The notes under the pieces: model-generated
The model's database searches: none
Seen by the model: the letters and a program-made list of their open reading frames with translations, nothing else
What the model was told of the DNA's origin: nothing
Position numbers and translations under genes: made by a program
NCBI RefSeq assembly: GCF_937616625.2
Contig: NC_065570.1
Location: forward strand, 17,742,001-17,806,000
Direction of reading: 5' to 3'
DNA from: Mercurialis annua
Lineage: Eukaryota; Streptophyta; Magnoliopsida; Malpighiales; Euphorbiaceae
DNA length: 64,000 nt
Part shown: positions 58,004 through 64,000 of the stretch, in pieces
Layout of the letters: each line of letters opens with the position of its first letter
How positions within the stretch are numbered: the stretch's first letter is position 1

Positions 58004-60198
58004 CTATGCAGTTTTGGGCACATTGTGTTTTTCATGCGGTTTATTTGATAAACAGGATCCCCTCTCTAGTTATCAATGAAGACACACCATATCAAAGGCT
58101 CTATAACAAGACTCCATCCTATGATCAGCTCAAGGTATTTGGTTGCCTCAGTTATGCTACTAATGTTGATCAGCACAAGAAAAAAATTTGATCATAGAGC
58201 ATCCAAATGCATCTTTCTTGGGCATCCACCAAACACAAAGGGCTTCATATTATATAACATCATTACACAGCAACTTCTCATTTCCAGAGATGTTGTGTTC
58301 TATGAGCACATTTTTCCCTACTCTTCTTCTTCAACTTCTACTCTCTCTCACCTATTAGCCAAACTCCCAATCTTGTTCTTGATCTTGAGTTTCTTCCTTC
58401 TCCAGTATTGCCCACTGAGCCTGAGCATGCACCATCTGGTTCACCTTCACCTAGTTCACCGTGGAGTTCTGTATCTCCAAATAATCGTCCAATTCCATTT
58501 AACTTGCAAGAAACAGATTTTCCTTTGCTCAGAAGTTCTAACAGAACAATTCATTTACCAGAACATTTCAAAGACTATGATGTTTCTATACCTTCTACTA
58601 AAAACAACCCACACCCTTTCTTTTGTTCTTACCTATAACTCTCTATCTCAATCTCATAAATGCTTTTCTTTAAGTATTTCCTCTACTTCCGAACCCAAAA
58701 ATTATAATGAAGCCATCAAACTTCCTTATTGGAAGGAAGCTATGGAATCTGAGATCAATGCCCTTGAAACAAATCAGACATGGATTGTTACTGATTTACC
58801 ACCATACAAACAGGCCATAGGATGCAAGTGGGTGTATAAAGTTAAGTATAAATCTAATGGAGAAATAGAGAGATGTAAGGCCAGAATAGTAGCAAAAGGC
58901 TACAACCAGCAAGAAGGACTGGATTACTCTAATCCAGTTGCTAAAATGACAACCATTCGTACCTTGTTATCCTTAGCAGCTATTAACAACTGGAATGTCT
59001 TTCTCCATGGGGATATACTGGAAGAAGTTTATATGAAACTGCCTCTTGGATTTGATAATTTTGGTAATTCAACAAAAGTTTGTAAACTACAGAAATCTAT
59101 CTATGGTCTCAAACAAGCCAGTAGGCAGTGGCATTCAAAGTTAACTTATGCTCTTTGTGCTCAAGGGTTTACACCTGCTGCTGCTGATCCATCTCTCTGT
59201 GTAAGAAATATAGGAGGTATCTTCATTGCCTAATTAATATATGTGGATAATGTGATTGTTGTTAGTAGTTCTAGTTCTGCTATAGCGGACATCAAGGATT
59301 TTTTACATCATACTTTCAGTATTAAAGATCTAGGTACCTTAAGTATTTTTGGGGCTTGAGGTAGCAAGAACAGATTCTGGTATTAATCTGTCTCGGAGAA
59401 AGTATGCATTGGATCTCCTCAAAGATACTGGTTTTCTTGATAGCAAACCTGTCCCAACACTTATGATTACCTCCAAGAAACTCATCAAGGATCCTAATCA
59501 TCTACTGTCAGACAACACAGAATACAGAAGACTTGTTGGCAAACTTCTGTATTTATGCACAACTAGACCTGACCTGTCTTTTGTTGTGCAACAGTTATCA
59601 CAGTTGTTAGACTGTCCTACCAACTCTCATATGCAGGCCATTCACATGGTTTTGAGATACATAAAGCAGGCTCCTGGGAATAGTATATTCTTCTTAGCTA
59701 AATCTAATCTCAAAATCAAGGCATTCTGTGACTCAGACTGGGCAGCATGTCTTGACAAAAGAAAGTCTATTTCTGGCAATTGTGTTTTTCTTGGAGACTC
59801 ATTGGTTTCATGGAGATCAAAAAATCAGACTACTGTCTCTAGATCCAGCTCAGAAGCAGAGTATAGAGCACTTGCCAGTTTAACTTGTAAGTTACAATGG
59901 TTCTCTTACCTACTACAGGATCTTCAACATTCTTTTTCACTGCCTGTTCAAGTGTTTTGTGATAACAAGTCAGCCATTCAATTGGCACAATCCTGTTTAT
60001 CATGTAAGAACAAAACACATTGAACTTGATTGTCACATTATTAGGGAGAAGATTGCCACTAGTCTGGTTCATTTCTTCCTATCACTTCAGAGTTTCAGTT
60101 AGCTGATTGCTTTACTTAACCTCTACAACCTACCATGTTTGATGCTTCTGTTGCCAAGCTTTGCCCACACAATGTGTACGGTGCAGCTTGAGGGCGAG
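58004..60198 (+). pseudogene. Copia-3 pol, second part: integrase C-half, RT, RNase H
   Basis: Continues the integrase (FWAHCVFHAVYLINRIPS; then KVFGCLSYATN). A frame shift near 58190 and two more near 58400-58640 cross the variable linker. RT is well preserved at 58690-59230 (KWVYKVKYKSNGEIERCKAR, NPVAKMTTIRTLL, KSIYGLKQASRQWHSKL). A TAA at 59231-59233 precedes the catalytic box, which reads YVDN (59240-59251) where YVDD is required. A shift near 59350 leads to RNase H (59349-60023) with CDSDWAACLDKRKS and SSSEAEYRALA. The C-terminus is shifted near 59990. The protein cannot be active. Confidence 0.9.
60186..60198 (+). other. Polypurine tract of Copia-3
   Basis: GCTTGAGGGCGAG precedes the 3' LTR start. 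This is the plus-strand primer region, with one C interrupting the purines. Confidence 0.7.
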
Positions 60199-60550
60199 TA
60201 TTACAGGTAAATCAGCTCAGCAAGACTTATCTTCTTGATTAGGCAAGTCTGGATCATTTGCTTCTCATTCAAGCATCTTCTGCTGTTGCTCATTGCCATG
60301 TCAGCAATCCTGGTGACAACATGAAGATATGCGTGTTTTTTCTTATCATTTGAAGGATGATTGACATGTCAGCAATCTCAGTCATTCTTCTGTGTTTTCT
60401 AATCACACTGAAAGTGTGAGCTGCCAAGTCAGCAAATCAAGAGAGAAGCGATTATTGCTTTCTAGATTAGTATAAATAGATTAGCTTGAGATTTATTGAA
60501 TGTAATCAACATTTTTCAATATTCAATAAAGATTTTATTTTCTCTTAGAA
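60199..60550 (+). repeat. Copia-3 3' LTR (approximate right end)
   Basis: Begins TATTACAGG; TGTTACAGG would be expected, so the terminal G is mutated. It contains TATAAATA at 60471-60478 and AATAAA near 60525. The end is placed near 60550 by loss of LTR-like composition. The 5' LTR is absent from the window. Confidence 0.7.
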
Positions 60551-61459
60551 TTCTAATTATAATTATATTTTTATTTTATTTTTTAGTATAATTCTCAAAT
60601 AAATATTAAATCACCAGTAATTTATATTGAAATTGATTATTATTCAAATTTATGAAGCTAGATTAGTTGGGTATTCAATGAACATTGGTTAAAATTTGAT
60701 TTGAAAAAGATATGATAAGCCATGGATATAAAGTGCTGATCTTATGTTGCTTATTAATCTTTTTTTTTTTTGACTTTTTACCAAGTCAGGCTTTAGTAAT
60801 TACGTAAGTAAAGCTATCTCCGGATCACTCTTCAATCCAGCGCTGGACCGGTCAGACACAAGAAAAGCCAAACATTTTAATGACATAATAAAGACAAAAT
60901 TACTTACTACTTGCTGAGTTGGATAAAGAGTAAATACTCTACATATTTTAATAGTTACACTCTCATTCTCATGAATAAAGAAAGTGAATACACTCTCCTA
61001 TATATAATTAGTTAATATGAGTTGATTTAATAATTTTAATATAAATATTAGTTAATAAATAATTTTATTTATAAAAATTAAAAATCTAATACCTACTATG
61101 TATATTTAAAAAATAGATAAATATTAGAAATATAATTTTTTAGGTAAATATTTATTACTTTTATTAATTATTAATTAAAGAGACTCATATTATTAATTTT
61201 TTTAACCGATTAAATAGATAAATATTCCATAGATCTATTTTATTTATTTAATTAAAATTATTTATGAATTTAGTTATTGAAAATTTCATCATTTCAAATA
61301 CTCTCCACCTTATATAATAAAATTTTTTATCCTAATAATTCAACACGATAGAATTTTTCCATAATTTTGATTTAATTGAAGATTATTATTTTATGGTTTA
61401 CTTAGTGCTAATTATTATTATCATTCAATTGTACAATAGACACGATATAGATAGTAAGT
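60551..61459. other. AT-rich unassigned DNA with a poly(T)-bordered GC-richer patch
   Basis: No gene seen. At about 60759-60770 a T run is followed by a more GC-rich stretch to about 60890, which could be a reverse-strand retroposon 3' end. I could not identify pol III boxes or coding motifs in it. Confidence 0.4.
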
Positions 61460-62164
61460 AGATTCATGTATAAATTTTCAAAAGGCAGTCTGATAATATA
61501 TGACATAACTGTATTTTAAGACGTCTGATTGAACCGATTAAAACATATCTGAAAAACTTACTCGAATACCTACAACTTCTATGAAGATGGAGGAGTCAGA
61601 TCCGTCCTCTAAAAGGGAAGAAATTTCTCTTGATGCGATACAAAGGGAATAAAAGTATGTTTTCGAAACACAGCCCGGGTATTTTTATCATAAATCTCTT
61701 TTCCGACGTCGGATTTAACTGATTCAGACGTCCATAGAAAGATAATTCGAATACCTACAACTGCCTTGAAGACGTCCGGTCCGGATTCAAACCGGAAAAG
61801 GGACATAAGTTCCCTTGAAGCCGCTGCATGTGTGCAGCTTTATAAAATTTGCATGTACCCAGTCCAAGTATTTAATTCGTAAATCATTTTTTCGACGTGG
61901 GATTTCATCAATTCAAATGTCCCTGGAAGGTAACTCGAATACCTACGACTTTCCTGAAGACGTCCAATCCGGATTCGACCTGAAACATGGACGAAAGGTG
62001 CCATGAAGTGGTTGTGTGTGTATATCACTGTAAAATCAATATATATTCAGATTGTGTATTTATGTCATATATTGTTCCCCCGATGTTGGATTTCATCGAT
62101 TCAAACGTCCTTGTAAAGGCAACTCGAATACCTACATTTTTTATAAAGAGGTCCGGTCTGGATT
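61460..62164. repeat. Satellite-like tandem array, about 187-bp unit
   Basis: The marker TCGAATACCTAC recurs at 61562, 61748, 61935 and 62124 (spacings 186, 187, 189). Around it, GACGTCCGGTCCGGATT-like and GACGT-GGATTTCATC-like blocks recur in the same order. At least three full, diverged units and partial ends are present. The array is truncated at 62165 by an LTR. Confidence 0.85.
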
Positions 62165-64000
62165 TGTAATACCCAAAAATATTTTAAGATAATTACGTCG
62201 TGCCACGTGTCGAGATTTCCGATAAATTAAATTAAGAAGACTTTAATTTAATTATATCGGGAATTTTGATTAAATTTTAATAAGTCAATTAGCGGGATTT
62301 GAGGATTTGACTTTGAAAATTAATATAAAATAAATTCTAAATCCCGTAACGATAATTATTTCGCTAAAGTCCGCAAAATAATTTGTAGTATTTATGGTAA
62401 AAGTTTCGAATCGATTGGAGATCGTTTAAAATTTGGACGCGAATAGTTTTTGGACTAAATTGAAACTTTTGAAAAGTTTCAAGAATCCAAGTGCAAATTA
62501 GCCGGATTATATATATAAAATCCTTCAGATGAAGGATCCAGACCTTCATCTTCTCATTTCTTTCTCTCTCGCTTCGTTTCGTACGGTTCGTCGCGCGGTT
62601 TTCGTTTCTCGTCCGTTTCCGACGTTTAATAGCTCGAAACGATCGTATTTCGACGGGTAATCACGGTAAGCTTGACATTTTATCGTTTAAACGGATATAT
62701 TTTGAGTTATATCGATTCAATATTTTAGGCCACGAAACGATTTTATCGTTTTAAAGATTTTAGAATCGTATTTGGATGTTATGATGATAGAATGATGCGT
62801 TTGGAGTGTTTTTACGTATATAGCAGGTCGGAAACCCCGGAAAACGATTCCAGGGGATCATGCACGAACGTGCACCACTGAGGTGCACGATCGTGCACCC
62901 TCATGCACAAACGTGCACCCCCGATCCTCGCACCCCGATTTTTCGTATCTCGATTGAATTAGTTGAATACCCGTGTTGGTACGCGTGTTGAATTGGAAAT
63001 CGAATATTAATTTATTGATTAACATGAATAGTTAATCTAATGAGGTTAAACTAGGATTGAATTAGAAAAGATACGATCCGTAAACGAGTTAGATATCGTT
63101 TATCGGAATATACGTGAGAAGCACGACGGTTAATAAAAGTATAAAGTATTGTGTCTCGATTCTAGAGTCAATCTTAGAATAGGATTCTGATATGAGTCAA
63201 ATGTTTTAATATTTGTTTTAGATCCGGCGAGGCAAGAAGCAGCTGGACCAGTTGTTCGGGAAACTTGACGTTTCTAAGCCCCGACGTATTTTTGGATAAG
63301 TGTTTTCTGTGAGTTTATACGATTGGCTTTTAAAGTATTTATTCAAGCAATTATTTTATATTGCTTTATGTTTGAATTGTATGTTTTATATGCGAAATTT
63401 TTATATGTATTGCGCATACGCTTCATTTGAAACCAGTATTGATCCGATGGAACGTGCTAACTATTGAGCGGCAATAGGACTGTGTGATCACCAGTTTTGA
63501 TTTGATATAGCTGTGATTTGATTATGATAATGAAATTTGAGATTGGATGTATGATTTCGATATGAGTGAGCACTCGGTTACGGTGTAACCTGGAGTCCCC
63601 GTATCTAGTGGGTTGGACCCACCAGTGAGTTGGACTCACAACTTGATATTAATGATTGGGTTGCACGATGAATGATTAGTATGTTTGAGGATTAGGGTTT
63701 CAATCGGATCTCGTACTTGGCTGCATACGATTGAATATCGTTTTATGTTTTATTTGAATACTTATTAGTAAATGTATGAACTCACTCAGTATATCCCAAT
63801 ATACTGACCCCTCACAGACTTTCTTTCAGGTTAAAGACGCTTTGAAGTAACGGACTTCTATCCTACTTCCAGAAGTCTATTTTTTTGAAAGTATGTAAAG
63901 AAACAATACTTTACTCTTAGAGCTGCAGTAGATAAGTGTTTTGCAAGTCAGCTTGTAATATATGGTTCTTTTGTAAATATAACTTTAATGTTTTAAAGTT
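62165..64000 (+). mobile_element. G2-family LTR, + orientation, cut by window end
   Basis: Starts TGTAATACCC and follows the reverse complement of the G2 LTR: the CACGTGTCG block, the TTTTCCGACG-type segment, the palindrome cluster at 62860-62925 (perfect GGTGCACGATCGTGCACC at 62882-62899), and the TATACTGACCCCTCACAG segment near 63800. G2 LTRs are about 2.5 kb, so its end and any internal region lie beyond 64000. It is inserted into the satellite-like array after GGATT. Confidence 0.85.

Noticed and set aside
1..64000. Host protein-coding gene, defence system or biosynthetic cluster
   Set aside because: Every sizeable coherent frame is a retrotransposon gag, pol, ORF1 or ORF2 fragment; the remaining spacers show no exon-like conservation that I can recognise.

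Overview
The window looks like plant (eudicot-like) nuclear heterochromatin, and almost all of it is transposable elements. It is AT-rich. The LTR elements use the plant-typical initiator-tRNA-Met primer site, and there are plant L1-type LINEs, a tRNA-derived SINE, Helitron-like termini and a Mutator-like element. I found no host protein gene, no rRNA or tRNA gene, and no operon-like organisation. The species cannot be named from the sequence.

Layout. (1) 1-2275: 3' part of a LINE on + (LINE-A). (2) 2824 to about 6050: 5'-truncated LINE on - (LINE-B) carrying the longest open frame here, 1024 codons. (3) 6271-8832: tandem Helitron-like elements, a SINE with a perfect 13-bp target duplication, and remnants. 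(4) about 8845-35761: one nearly complete LINE on - (LINE-C: ORF1, endonuclease, RT, zf-RVT, RNase H) split in its ORF2 by a Copia element (Copia-2, -, 10129-30941). Copia-2 is itself invaded by a solo LTR of its own family (10773-12927), a full-length relative in the opposite orientation (Copia-1, +, 15149-24057) and a Mutator-like element (28477-29772). (5) 35774-37227: tail and 3' LTR of an Athila/Tat-like Gypsy element. (6) 37228 to about 60550: Copia-3 (+), split in its integrase by a Gypsy element with gag but no recognisable pol (G1, -, 39268-57998). G1 is split in gag by a related element with no coding capacity that I can see (G2, -, 44623-53587). (7) about 61460-62164: a diverged tandem repeat of about 187 bp, cut by another G2-type LTR (+, 62165 to the window end).

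The nesting is supported by target-site duplications (TSDs) and by reading frames. Conceptually removing Copia-2, G1 or G2 with one TSD copy makes the interrupted LINE, integrase or gag frame continuous. This gives a relative order of events: LINE-C, then Copia-2, then solo LTR / Copia-1 / Mutator-like element; and Copia-3, then G1, then G2.

The genes do not work together as a host system. Each element encoded its own replication proteins, and nearly all are now broken by stops and frameshifts. The most unusual points are the gag-only and non-coding Gypsy pair, hairpin and palindrome arrays inside their LTRs, an alanine-rich block inside the open LINE-B frame, a roughly 6-kb inverted repeat made by two opposed Copia copies, and the satellite-like array at the right end. 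I did not find a clear new biological system.
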